Of a stretch of 64,000 nucleotides of DNA, positions 35,689 through 44,360 are shown in pieces. The position numbers and the translations under genes were made by a program. The notes below the pieces were generated by a model. It made no database searches, was not told where the DNA came from, and saw only the letters and a program-made list of their open reading frames with translations. Each line of letters opens with the position of its first letter. The first letter of the stretch is position 1. The DNA lies in contig NZ_RYYR01000004.1 in assembly GCF_003977595.1 (NCBI RefSeq), forward strand, positions 124,001-188,000, written 5' to 3'. This stretch comes from Lysinibacillus antri. GTDB lineage: Bacteria > Bacillota > Bacilli > Bacillales_A > Planococcaceae.

Positions 35689-36185
35689 TACTTCCACCTA
35701 CTAGTAAATTAATTATAATAACCCAATTTTTTAATTCAACAAAACTGCCCGTTACTTGAATAACCCAAAATTTAACAGACTACTTATACTATACAATGAT
35801 GCCAAAAATATTCCTACAAAAGTTTGTAACCTCGTTATTTCAAACGGATATTTCATTTGTTTTTTGTTTCTTTTAACAGGACATTTAGCAAGCTAATTAG
35901 CACTCATTTTTCAACTAACAAAAAACATTGTCATCGTGTTAACTTACCTACTAATGTGATTGGTAAAAATGGTATGAATTCAGGAAGAAACGCTTCAAAT
36001 CAATAAAAATTGGGTTGCTGAAAAGTATGCTAATCAATAGCCCGATCGTTTTTTTAATTTTCATTTTGTACCAGACAACTGAACGGGTTAGAAACAATCC
36101 AATGCTTTTTTATTTTAGTAAATTGTAACATTTAACCTGTCAATAACTTTTCCTAGTAAAATGGTATTGAAGGGAGTTGTTGGGG

Positions 36186-36275
36186 ATGCAATTTAATCCT
36201 CATATCCGTGTGTTAGTAACAGAAGGGGCAATGGATTGTCATCGTGAGTGGTACCCATTAAAATACATATTTTAA
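36186..36275 (+). pseudogene. IS91-like transposase fragment
   Basis: A 29-codon frame beginning MQFNPHIRVLVTEGAMD and continuing HREWYPLKY before a stop. It resembles the NPHxHVLVTEGG...W block of IS91-family transposases. It has a ribosome-like GGGAG upstream, but both ends of the transposase are missing. Confidence 0.6.
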
Positions 36276-36338
36276 TATGAATTTAATGTTAAGAATGTGT
36301 TAAAATGTAAATTTAAGAAGTAAGGGAGGTGGAGTAAT

Positions 36339-37916
36339 TTGATTACCGTATTTGGTGGTATTGGCATATTTTTAATTGGCATGTCAATGCTGACAAATGG
36401 TTTGAAGGAGATCGCAGGAGAAGCATTAAAAAAGTGGCTGAACAAAATAACAAGAGGGACATTTTCTTCGTTATTTACAGGTCTATTTATGACAATTATT
36501 ATGCAATCCTCTACCGCCACTACATTATTGACAGTCGGCTTTGTAAGTGCAGGTCTCATTTCCTTTGTGCAATCCATTGGTGTGATTATTGGTGCAAATA
36601 TTGGAAGCACGAGTACGGGGTGGATCATCTCGCTTTTAGGTTTTAAAATTAGTTTACAAGCGATGGCACTACCAATTATAGGTGTGGGTGCCTTTATGCA
36701 ATTAATTGCACCGTACAATATAAAAAAATTCGGTAGTGTGTTAGTAGGGTTTGGCCTATTATTTTTAGGGATCGACCTTCTACAACAAGGGATGAATTCT
36801 GCACAAGAACTGATTTCCTTCGATTCGTTTAAAACGGATTCCATATGGTCAATATTTTTACTAATCATTATTGGTATTGTAATGACAATTATTATGCAAG
36901 CTTCGAGCGCGGCAATGGCTGCAACGTTAGCAGCGCTATTTTCCGGTGCAATTGATTATGAACAAGCTGCCTATTTAGTCATCGGGCAAAACATTGGGAC
37001 AACAGCAACAGCTATTTTTGCTTCCATTGGATCGTCCATAGCGGCAAAACGAACAGCCACTACCCATTTATTGTTCAATGTAATTACGGCGATCATTGTT
37101 ACAATTTTCTTCAAATACATACTACAATTAACAGAAGCTATTTCCATCTGGATGACTGGAACGATGGACGAAACATTAGGATTAGCGATGTTCCATACGT
37201 TATTTAGTATCATTGGAGCTATTTTATTCCTACCATTTATTAAACCATTTGCACGATTGTTGGAAAAACTATTACCAGAAAAGGAAAATGCATTAACACG
37301 AAATTTAGATGCCAATTTAGTTTCGGTTCCAGCTGCTGCTTTGGAAGTTTCCTACACAACGTTAGTACAACTTATGAAACAGCTAACAAATGTTTTATTG
37401 GAATTTTTACAAACGAAAAAAGTAACACCTAATTTCGAAAAAAAGGTGGCTGAAGTGGAAGAAGCCGTTGAAATTACCCGACAATTTCTAGATTCTGTTC
37501 AATCCAATTCCTCTAAAATACGTAATAAGCATATTGATATTTTACACACATTGGATCATGTAAGTCGGCTAATAAAAGTGTTTCGAGAGCAACAAAAATT
37601 TGAAGCAGTCACTTTGCATGAAAGCATTATGAATCAAGTCCAAGATACGATGAGTGAAGTAGAAAAGTTATTGGATCAGAAAGAAAAAATAGTTGAAATT
37701 GAAAATACGTTTGAACAAATATCTCAAAAGATGGCTCTAGAGCGAAAAAGACGTCGAAATGAATATTTTGAACGAACTGTCGTTAATGAAACGCAATTAG
37801 ATGTGGCCGTCTCAAAAGTGGAATCAATTTTATGGATTGATCGCCTCGTGTACCATTACTGGCGTGCAACGGCTAGGATGTCGATGTTTACTAGTACGGA
37901 AAAAAATAAAGATTAA
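36339..37916 (+). CDS. Na+/phosphate cotransporter family protein, copy 2
   Basis: 525 residues with the same layout as the gene at 29299: MQSSTATT and MQASSAAM motifs in two membrane repeats and a PhoU-like helical tail. The two proteins are nearly identical over long stretches, such as the first 40 residues and the RRNEYFERTV and WRATAR blocks, and differ most in the tail. The start is TTG 36339 after GGGAGG, as in copy 1. It lies just right of the IS fragment and cassette. Confidence 0.88.
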   Translation: MITVFGGIGIFLIGMSMLTNGLKEIAGEALKKWLNKITRGTFSSLFTGLFMTIIMQSSTATTLLTVGFVSAGLISFVQSIGVIIGANIGSTSTGWIISLLGFKISLQAMALPIIGVGAFMQLIAPYNIKKFGSVLVGFGLLFLGIDLLQQGMNSAQELISFDSFKTDSIWSIFLLIIIGIVMTIIMQASSAAMAATLAALFSGAIDYEQAAYLVIGQNIGTTATAIFASIGSSIAAKRTATTHLLFNVITAIIVTIFFKYILQLTEAISIWMTGTMDETLGLAMFHTLFSIIGAILFLPFIKPFARLLEKLLPEKENALTRNLDANLVSVPAAALEVSYTTLVQLMKQLTNVLLEFLQTKKVTPNFEKKVAEVEEAVEITRQFLDSVQSNSSKIRNKHIDILHTLDHVSRLIKVFREQQKFEAVTLHESIMNQVQDTMSEVEKLLDQKEKIVEIENTFEQISQKMALERKRRRNEYFERTVVNETQLDVAVSKVESILWIDRLVYHYWRATARMSMFTSTEKNKD

Positions 37917-37923
37917 CAAAACG

Positions 37924-37963
37924 AAAAGTAGCTTTACCTCGGAAACGGGTGAGCTACTTTTTT
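37924..37963 (+). terminator. Intrinsic terminator
   Basis: AAAAGTAGCT pairs with AGCTACTTTT around an interior of about 18 bases, then T-run, directly after the second symporter gene. Confidence 0.8.
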
Positions 37964-37982
37964 AAGGATGCTTTGGAAATAT

Positions 37983-38127
37983 AAAAAAACCCGGAAATAA
38001 TTCCGGGCATGATTACACTTACTATTCATCCTCCATGACACGCTGCCTCGCTTTCGCTTGGTTACAACCTTGCTCTAGCAAATCCAGTATTGATGGTCCT
38101 TCAGAGAAAACGATCATTCGCACTCAT
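37983..38127 (-). pseudogene. Small gene (about 34 codons) with a likely frameshift, and its terminator; copy B
   Basis: On the minus strand AGGAGGG precedes ATG 38127 by eight bases. The frame reads MSANDRFL then stops, but shifting by one base in the TTTTC stretch gives SEGPSILDLLEQGCNQAK then ARQRVMEDE and a stop at 38022. A hairpin CCCGGAA/TTCCGGG with T-run (37983-38007) follows. The intact product would be about 34 residues. Family not recognised. A degenerate 3' copy lies at 32719-32786. Confidence 0.5.
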
Positions 38128-38387
38128 CGGGTTAACCCTCCTAGTCACTTGGATTGGAAGTGAAATCTTTAATAGTATAGACGGGTGTCAGATTTTCATA
38201 CATTTTTTTTGAAATAAATTTAGAAAGCAAATAGATAACCTGTAATTGAATTTTTAATATAAGACAAGAAGTGACGATTTTCTCTATTTATTTGCAAAAT
38301 TTTCTTGAAAGTGTCGATTATTTGTGTGCGTAATTGTTTGTGATTTCCAAAAATACCATATAAAATAAATTTAGGAGGATGACACGC

Positions 38388-38453
38388 GTGGTTATCATGG
38401 TATTTCGCGTAGGTGGGGCAAATACTATCAAAAAAATATTATTACTTAAATAA
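38388..38453 (+). CDS. Possible 21-residue peptide
   Basis: GTG 38388 is preceded by AGGAGG with nine bases spacing. The peptide (MVFRVGGANTIKKILLLK after a short lead) is basic and hydrophobic. It is followed by a hairpin AAGATCTTAC/GTAAGGTCTT with T-run at 38461-38494. The site, frame and terminator together suggest a real small transcript, but coding is unproven. Confidence 0.35.
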   Translation: MVIMVFRVGGANTIKKILLLK

Positions 38454-38460
38454 TTTGAAG

Positions 38461-38494
38461 AAGATCTTACTACACTAGATGGTAAGGTCTTTTA
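38461..38494 (+). terminator. Hairpin with T-run
   Basis: AAGATCTTAC pairs with GTAAGGTCTT (one G-U) around an 11-base loop, then TTTT. Confidence 0.65.
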
Positions 38495-38662
38495 TCTTTC
38501 AAAAAGCACGACAAATATAGACGAAGTAAGTCTGATAAATCTGATAAAACATATATCTTATAGTGGAATTTTCTAGTAAAAATTGTCACAAAGTATAAAA
38601 AAATTATAATGATTGGGATAAAAAGGATGCTATAATAATTATAAAATAAGGAGGAGTAGTAT

Positions 38663-39505
38663 ATGGGCATAGAAACAAATAACGAACTACACGAAACACT
38701 TCAATTTTTTGTTGAACATGCAGATACGATCAAGCAACTATTCATTGAGGATGTTGATGTGACGATTACAGATAAAGAGAAAGTGCTCGAACAATTGGTA
38801 TCAAAAGAGTTAAATGTAACAAGTTCAAAAGGACGTACATTAAATAGCAATGACCCGATGATGGAAGTGATTCGGTCAAATAAAAAAGTCATAATGGATA
38901 TCCCAAAAGAGTATTATGGCAATCCATTTACTGCAGTCATGGTTCCGATTCATGGGAAACGTGGAGAAGTAATTGGGGGAATTGGTTTAAGTAGAAGTAC
39001 GAATAAAAAATCCAAACTGTTGGAAGTAGCTGAACAGTTTGCCGCTTCATCTGAAGAAATTTCCGCTTCAACAGAAGAGCTAGCCGTTTCATCCGTTGAC
39101 TTTAATACATATATGAATCAATTATCAGCTGCCCAAAATGAAATGCGGGAACAAGTTGAAACGACAGCGAAAATTTTAGAAATGATTAATAATGTTGCAA
39201 AAAATACACGAATTTTAGGATTTAATGCAGGAATTGAGGCAGCTCGTTCAGGTGAATATGGCCGTGGCTTTAGTGTAGTTGCTAAGGAAATTACAAAACT
39301 GGCGGATCAAAGTGCAGATTCGGTAAATGAAATTAGACAATTAATTGATAAGTTAAATGAAAAAGTTGTACAAGTTGCCAACATCGTCAAAGATACAGTC
39401 GAAATTTCAACGAGCCAAACGTCGGCAATCGGGGAAATTTCAACAACGATTCAGCATTTAACAAACGTTGCAGAAGAAATTGAGGAAATGGCAAAAGAAA
39501 TGTAA
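38663..39505 (+). CDS. yfmS: Soluble methyl-accepting chemotaxis protein (YfmS-like)
   Basis: 280 residues without membrane segments. Residues 1-120 form a sensory domain (TSSKGRTLNSNDPMM...VMVPIHGKRGEVIGGIGLS). Residues 130-280 are a short MCP signalling coiled coil whose hairpin tip reads NTRILGFNAGIEAARSGEYGRGFSVVAKEI, shown in part. It is likely a cytoplasmic signal input to CheA/CheW. Start ATG 38663 after AAGGAGGAG. Confidence 0.88.
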   Translation: MGIETNNELHETLQFFVEHADTIKQLFIEDVDVTITDKEKVLEQLVSKELNVTSSKGRTLNSNDPMMEVIRSNKKVIMDIPKEYYGNPFTAVMVPIHGKRGEVIGGIGLSRSTNKKSKLLEVAEQFAASSEEISASTEELAVSSVDFNTYMNQLSAAQNEMREQVETTAKILEMINNVAKNTRILGFNAGIEAARSGEYGRGFSVVAKEITKLADQSADSVNEIRQLIDKLNEKVVQVANIVKDTVEISTSQTSAIGEISTTIQHLTNVAEEIEEMAKEM

Positions 39506-39743
39506 GCGATTTAAGAGGGGGATCTATCCAAGGATTCCCTTTTTATTTTGTATGAAAAGATCCAGTCTAGTTCTATTGAGTAACACTAAGCGGTTGTCCT
39601 AAATGTGATGAACATGTTTTACTTATGAGGGAATTTGGAAATAATATTATATTGATGTTTCTATTAGAAAATATAGCCTATTTCATACAAATTTCACATT
39701 TTATTGATAAGATATGTTAATCAATTATTTAGGAGGAGTTACC

Positions 39744-40319
39744 ATGAAACAACTGTTTTCATTAGCTACAGTTTTATTGTTCTCAATAATGCTTACCTCG
39801 AATGCCTTTGCTCACTCTCAAATAGCAGAGTCAATTCCAGCCAATAATGAAGTCGTAACAGAACCATTAAATAAAATTGTACTGACATTTGAAGGTCAAA
39901 TTGAACAAGGGAGCTTGATCGAAGTAACCTCAACATCAGGACAAGCTATTGACATACAAGACATAACGATTGGTGAAGGAACACTAACAGGTACAGTGGC
40001 TAACCCACTGCCAAATGACGACTATCAAGTGAATTGGAGCATCATTAGTGCAGATGGTCATCCGTTAGAAGGTGAATTTACGTTTACAGTGGATGTACCA
40101 GTATCTGAACCTGTAGAGGAAGTAGAAGAAATGGAAACAACAGAAGTTATTGAAGGACCAACAGATGCGCAGTTAACGGAGGATCAAGAAGCCACACCAG
40201 AAGTAGATGACGTAGATGAAACATCTTCATCTTCTATGACAATGATTGTATTCGTTCTTATAGCAGTTGTGTTAGCAGTGATTCTCTTCTTCATCTTCAT
40301 GAAAAGAAAGAAAAAGTAA
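39744..40319 (+). CDS. CopC-domain copper-binding protein, membrane-anchored
   Basis: 191 residues: signal peptide (1-23, ending AFA), then CopC domain beginning HSQIAESIPANNEVV with the N-terminal His ligand and SADGHPLEGEFTF with the second. An acidic linker (about 125-165) and a C-terminal membrane helix with a basic KRKKK tail follow. The start is ATG 39744 after AGGAGGAG. The stop codon abuts copD. Confidence 0.88.
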   Translation: MKQLFSLATVLLFSIMLTSNAFAHSQIAESIPANNEVVTEPLNKIVLTFEGQIEQGSLIEVTSTSGQAIDIQDITIGEGTLTGTVANPLPNDDYQVNWSIISADGHPLEGEFTFTVDVPVSEPVEEVEEMETTEVIEGPTDAQLTEDQEATPEVDDVDETSSSSMTMIVFVLIAVVLAVILFFIFMKRKKK

Positions 40320-41411
40320 ATGGAATTCGTCATTACGATTAGTCAAGCGTTTTTATATGTCTGTTTTTCTGTATTACTTGGAAGCTTTCTACTGCTGATC
40401 GTTCCAAATGATTACCGCCCTAACTTAAAAATATCTAAAAAAGTATTACTGATTTGTGCGATTACGCTGCCAATTTTCGCATTTATTCCGGTTCTAAATG
40501 TGATCTTATACATGTCACCACGCTTTGGCTTTTTAGATTCGTTCAAACTAGTATTAACCACTTATACAGTAGGAACTGCATGGGACTTCACCCTATTACT
40601 TTCAATTGTATTAATACTACACATCATTATGGTCAGAACGCTTGAAGAGAAGACAATTGCTAGTTTAGGAACAGTTTTAACAATTGGTTTGATTTTAACG
40701 ATTGCGTGGTCAAGTCATGCTGGTGCACTCGATCTGTGGATGGGAATTATCAGTGATTTTCTTCACTTAACGGCAATTAGTGTGTGGGTAGGGATTCTTT
40801 TAATCATTGGATGGTGTTCAAACAATCATCAACGTTGGCGAGAATTTTTAAATTGGTTTTCATTCGTCGCTTTTGGATGCTTTGTGACGACAGCGATTAG
40901 TGGGTTATTGTTAATGGATGTAATCGTGGATGAATATATTTCCTCTTGGATGATCTCGTATGGACAAGGGTTATTACTCAAACATTTATTTTTGCTACCA
41001 CTTATTTTTTATGCACTGGTAAATAGCTTCATTGTAAAAAGTAAGATTGCTAAAGATCCGTTGTTCAACCCAATTCCTTGGATTCGTATTGAAAGTTTTA
41101 TTTTATTAACGATTTTCACTATTACAGCGGCATTTTCGCAACACGCTCCACCCCATGGTAACTATTTATCGAATGAAGCCGTATCCCCTTTATTTCGTCT
41201 TTTTCACGATGATATTATTACTTCGAGTAACACAATTGGCTTTGTTGTAAATGGAAATACAGTAGCGTTTTTTTTCGTATCCGTACTCTTAATAGGGTTA
41301 ATGATCTTTGCGCTTCTTAAAAAATTGCCCATTGTGATATCTTTTCTTCTTAGTGGTTTATTGGTTATGAGTGTCTATCTGATGTTAATGGTAACGATCG
41401 TCATTCGCTAA
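40320..41411 (+). CDS. CopD-family copper transport membrane protein
   Basis: 363 residues with about eight to nine membrane segments. WSSHAGAL and DFLHLTAISVWVG carry the conserved His of CopD. It starts on the base after the copC stop, so the pair equals, in split form, the CopC-CopD fusion at 17681. Confidence 0.86.
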   Translation: MEFVITISQAFLYVCFSVLLGSFLLLIVPNDYRPNLKISKKVLLICAITLPIFAFIPVLNVILYMSPRFGFLDSFKLVLTTYTVGTAWDFTLLLSIVLILHIIMVRTLEEKTIASLGTVLTIGLILTIAWSSHAGALDLWMGIISDFLHLTAISVWVGILLIIGWCSNNHQRWREFLNWFSFVAFGCFVTTAISGLLLMDVIVDEYISSWMISYGQGLLLKHLFLLPLIFYALVNSFIVKSKIAKDPLFNPIPWIRIESFILLTIFTITAAFSQHAPPHGNYLSNEAVSPLFRLFHDDIITSSNTIGFVVNGNTVAFFFVSVLLIGLMIFALLKKLPIVISFLLSGLLVMSVYLMLMVTIVIR

Positions 41412-41562
41412 TTGGAAAGCAAATAGTCAAGCGTTTCTGATTATTGAGCAGATGCTATTTTTGTAGCATAAATAGCGAAATATTATGGTAAGGCTTATCC
41501 TTTTTATTAAAAGTAGACATTTATCTAGGTTAAATTTCATACCATGTTGTTGGGGTGAAAAA

Positions 41563-42000
41563 ATGCCGAGAGTAAAATACCGTCCTGCTGATATTGACTT
41601 AATTGCAAGGATGATCCGTGCTGAGGCGGAAGGTGAAGGAAATCAAGGGATGCTATATGTTGGAAACGTCATTGTGAATCGTGCAATCGCAGACTGTTTA
41701 GATTTTAGAGATGTACGCACCATTGAAGATGTTATTTATCAAGTACAAGGTGGAAATTATTCTTTTGAAGCAGTTCAAAAGGGGAATTTATTTTATAGTC
41801 CAGCGCGAGCGAATGAACAAAGATTAGCAAAGCAAGTGTTAGATTATTGGCGAGAACTACCAGGGAGATATTCACTTTGGTACTTTAACCCGTATGCCCC
41901 GTGCCCACCAACTTGGTACGGTCAACCATTTGCAGGTCAATTCAAAAATCATTGCTATTACGAACCAGCAGCAGGTACGTGCGCAAGTGTATATGGTTAA
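41563..42000 (+). CDS. cwlJ: Spore cortex-lytic enzyme CwlJ
   Basis: 145 residues, a glycosylhydrolase of the SleB/CwlJ family that opens the spore cortex in germination. DIDLIARMIRAEAEGEGNQGML holds the catalytic Glu, and SLWYFNPYAPCPPTWYGQPF is typical of CwlJ. No signal peptide, as known for CwlJ, which is placed from the mother cell. The start is ATG 41563 after TTGGGGTG. No gerQ is next to it, unlike B. subtilis. A terminator follows at 42014. Confidence 0.92.
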   Translation: MPRVKYRPADIDLIARMIRAEAEGEGNQGMLYVGNVIVNRAIADCLDFRDVRTIEDVIYQVQGGNYSFEAVQKGNLFYSPARANEQRLAKQVLDYWRELPGRYSLWYFNPYAPCPPTWYGQPFAGQFKNHCYYEPAAGTCASVYG

Positions 42001-42013
42001 ATAGTTTTAAACA

Positions 42014-42052
42014 AAAGGGAACTTCCTAAGATTTATAGGAGTTCCCTTTATT
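42014..42052 (+). terminator. Intrinsic terminator after cwlJ
   Basis: AAAGGGAACT pairs with AGTTCCCTTT around an interior loop of about 16 bases, then T-rich. Confidence 0.8.
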
Positions 42053-42138
42053 GTGAGTCAGAAAGTCTAGTTCCTGTAAATTCCTCTAAAGTATTGATAT
42101 AATTACATTTGTGAATAAATAAGAAAGAGGGCGAAAAC

Positions 42139-42570
42139 ATGAACGCTTACGATGAGTATATGAGAGGGATCGTGCAACCAATGCGTCAGGAGTTAGTGGA
42201 TGCAGGTTTCACGGAATTAACGACAGCGGATGAAGTAAATGAATTTATGGCAACAACAAAAGGGGTATCGTTAGTTGTAATTAACTCTGTTTGTGGTTGC
42301 GCGGCTGGTTTAGCTCGTCCGGCTGTTCGCCAAGCGATTGACGAAGTAAAACCGGATCATTTAGTGACGGTCTTTGCTGGACAAGACCGTGAAGCAACAG
42401 AAGCGATGCGCGGATTCTTTGATGAAATTCCACCAAGCTCCCCGTCCATTGCCATTTTACGTGATGGTCAATTAGAATACTTTATTCCTCGTGACCAAAT
42501 TGAAGGTTATCCAATGGAACAAATTCGTGACCATTTAGCAGGTGTCCTTAAACAAGCCTGTGGTCAATAA
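42139..42570 (+). CDS. brxA: Bacilliredoxin (BrxA/BrxB family)
   Basis: 143 residues, thioredoxin-like. The redox motif is [13 protein letters not shown] (CGC, about residues 52-54), followed by [11 protein letters not shown] and [13 protein letters not shown]. It removes bacillithiol from oxidised proteins. The N-terminus ([16 protein letters not shown]) is nearer YphP (BrxA) than YqiW (BrxB). The start is ATG 42139 after AGAGGG. Confidence 0.9.
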   Translation: MNAYDEYMRGIVQPMRQELVDAGFTELTTADEVNEFMATTKGVSLVVINSVCGCAAGLARPAVRQAIDEVKPDHLVTVFAGQDREATEAMRGFFDEIPPSSPSIAILRDGQLEYFIPRDQIEGYPMEQIRDHLAGVLKQACGQ

Positions 42571-42596
42571 TACTTTAACAAATCATCGTTAAATTT

Positions 42597-42637
42597 AGGT
42601 CTCGCATAAGTAAACACACTTTTGCGAGACCTTTTTA
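42597..42637 (+). terminator. Intrinsic terminator
   Basis: AGGTCTCGCA pairs with TGCGAGACCT around an AT-rich loop, then T5. Confidence 0.85.
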
Positions 42638-42803
42638 TATTTCTAGCTCTATGACAATATAAAGAAATAGAGACTTTAGTGGCAGAAAAAAGGATTGTAT
42701 AAGTTGGATTGAAGTGAAAAAATATGTAAGGTTTTCTAAAAACTAATACTTTCCTACCGATATTTACATAGGTAAAACAAATTATAGGTAGGAGACTTTC
42801 GTA

Positions 42804-43169
42804 ATGGATATAAAAGAAATTATTTCAAGTATAAATCATTGTGTGGATCAATTAGATTTTACGACTGCTAGAAGATACATTGAAGACAATATAGAATTAG
42901 TGAATAAAGAACGTGCTTCATTAAAAAGTAATGCTAGAGAAATACTGAAATTCATCTTAGAGAAGAATAATTCTGGGGAAAAACCGTTAACTAAAAAAGA
43001 AATAAATGAAATCAATGTGATCAATACATATGCAGCTAGATTTGATATTCGTGGATTAAAACTAAATATAAAGGGAAAAGAACAATTATTATTGAAGGAT
43101 GAAACGTTGAACTATTTAAGTGCTGATGCCAAAATCATCCTTGAAGGAATGGGGGCAATAAAAAAATAA
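42804..43169 (+). CDS. Hypothetical protein, helical
   Basis: 121 residues, mostly helical and charged, with no signal or membrane segment. Family not recognised. Start ATG 42804 after GGTAGGAG. It stands alone between brxA and the methyltransferase gene. Confidence 0.72.
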   Translation: MDIKEIISSINHCVDQLDFTTARRYIEDNIELVNKERASLKSNAREILKFILEKNNSGEKPLTKKEINEINVINTYAARFDIRGLKLNIKGKEQLLLKDETLNYLSADAKIILEGMGAIKK

Positions 43170-43280
43170 GTGCAATGTTGTACTTTAAAGTTGCGATATA
43201 ATATTGAAATAATTTATGTTAAACATAATATTAGATAGAGTTTTATCGACAATTAAAATATGAAGAACAAGAGGTAAACA

Positions 43281-44075
43281 ATGCGCACCATCGTTACAAC
43301 AGCAGGTAGACCGGATGAACTTTCCCTTTCTTTAGCAAATAAGGCATGTGAACAATTAGGACTTTCATTCGAACCAAGAAAGAAACGTTCTGTGGCAAAA
43401 ATTAGTGAACAACTGAATGCCAACGTAATCGTGGCAGGGAAAAATCGATATGAGTATTATCCAAAAGGTGCAAGTGGTCCTTTCTTTTTCCATCCAAATT
43501 CCGCGGCCTTTCGTCTGAAACGAGTGGCTAAAGGTGAGAAAGATCCTTTTTTAGAAGCTTGTCAATTACAAAAAGGTGATGCGATTTTAGATTGTACATT
43601 AGGAATTGGCTCTGAAGCGATGCTAGCTGCCTTTATTGTTGGAGATTCAGGGAAAGTAGTTGGTTTAGAGGCTGATCCCAATGTCGCATTTATTGTTCAA
43701 AATGGAATGAAAACATATGATACATCGGAATTACCATTAACGAATTGTATGCGACAAATTCACGTGGTTCATCGGGAAGCAGTGGAATTTTTGCGCACTC
43801 AATCCGACAATGCCTTTGATGTCGTCTATTTAGATCCGATGTTTGAGGAAGTCATTGAGGAATCGAATAATTTTGAAGCGTTACGAGATGCAGGTCGACA
43901 TGTAAAACTAACAAACGAGTGGGTAAGGGAAGCATTGCGAGTTGCCAAAAGGCGTGTTGTTTTAAAGGCACATTTTAAGTCTTTAGCGTTCGAGGAATTT
44001 GGATTTGTACGAGATGTTCGTCTGACCGCTAAATTTCATTATGGTGTCATCGATAAGGCTACGTTGCAGGTATAA
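43281..44075 (+). CDS. SAM-dependent methyltransferase (YpiP/RsmJ-like)
   Basis: 264 residues. The SAM loop AILDCTLGIGSEAMLAA (about 101-117) is followed by VYLDPMFEEVIEES, the LDPM block shared with RsmJ-type rRNA methyltransferases. The N-terminal domain (TTAGRPDELS...) resembles YpiP of bacilli. The target, possibly rRNA, is inferred. Start ATG 43281 after AGAGG. Confidence 0.8.
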   Translation: MRTIVTTAGRPDELSLSLANKACEQLGLSFEPRKKRSVAKISEQLNANVIVAGKNRYEYYPKGASGPFFFHPNSAAFRLKRVAKGEKDPFLEACQLQKGDAILDCTLGIGSEAMLAAFIVGDSGKVVGLEADPNVAFIVQNGMKTYDTSELPLTNCMRQIHVVHREAVEFLRTQSDNAFDVVYLDPMFEEVIEESNNFEALRDAGRHVKLTNEWVREALRVAKRRVVLKAHFKSLAFEEFGFVRDVRLTAKFHYGVIDKATLQV

Positions 44076-44119
44076 GCTTTTCTACTATAGCAAACACTCT
44101 TTAAAAAGGAGTGATTAAG

Positions 44120-44296
44120 GTGGAAAGGAAAGAAGAATATCATACAACCGCCCCTAAAAAGAAACAAATAACAATTGAAACAGGTTCCTATTTAGAAAAC
44201 GCATTGGGGAATTCCGTCAATAAGCATAAAGAAATGGAACAAGCCAATTTAGCGGTTACGGGCGATGAAATTAGGCAACAAAACGAAAATTTATAG
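44120..44296 (+). CDS. Small hydrophilic protein
   Basis: 58 residues, charged, Gln/Asn/Glu-rich, without a recognised family. AAGGAG at 44105-44110 fits GTG 44120 (GTG 44111 abuts it). It lies 45 bases after the methyltransferase gene. Confidence 0.6.
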   Translation: MERKEEYHTTAPKKKQITIETGSYLENALGNSVNKHKEMEQANLAVTGDEIRQQNENL

Positions 44297-44325
44297 TAAA
44301 GATTTCGATTATTGCTATCAATGAA

Positions 44326-44354
44326 TTTTACTTTACACCTAATATATGTTATAG
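44326..44354 (+). promoter_or_regulatory. SigA-type promoter of the non-coding RNA
   Basis: TTTACT at 44326-44331, a 17-base spacer and TATAGT at 44349-44354, predicting a start near 44361. Confidence 0.55.
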
Positions 44355-44360
44355 TTAGTT

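Larger units (their letters stand above)
34530..36099. mobile_element. Transposase-less mobile cassette with inverted ends and 9-bp target duplication
   Basis: The ends are TAACCCGTTCAGTT (34539-34552) and its exact reverse complement (36077-36090), extended after a 3-base mismatch by TGGTACAAA. Identical 9-bp direct repeats GAAACAATC lie outside at 34530-34538 and 36091-36099. The element proper is 34539-36090 (1552 bp). The only convincing gene inside is a membrane protein at 35011-35688; no transposase is present. This resembles a mobile insertion cassette moved in trans by an IS with the same ends. Confidence 0.82.
38128..38662. other. 535-base gap before yfmS
   Basis: It holds a possible 22-codon gene with a ribosome site (38388-38453) and a hairpin after it. 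The remainder is AT-rich with nothing I can name. Confidence 0.4.
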
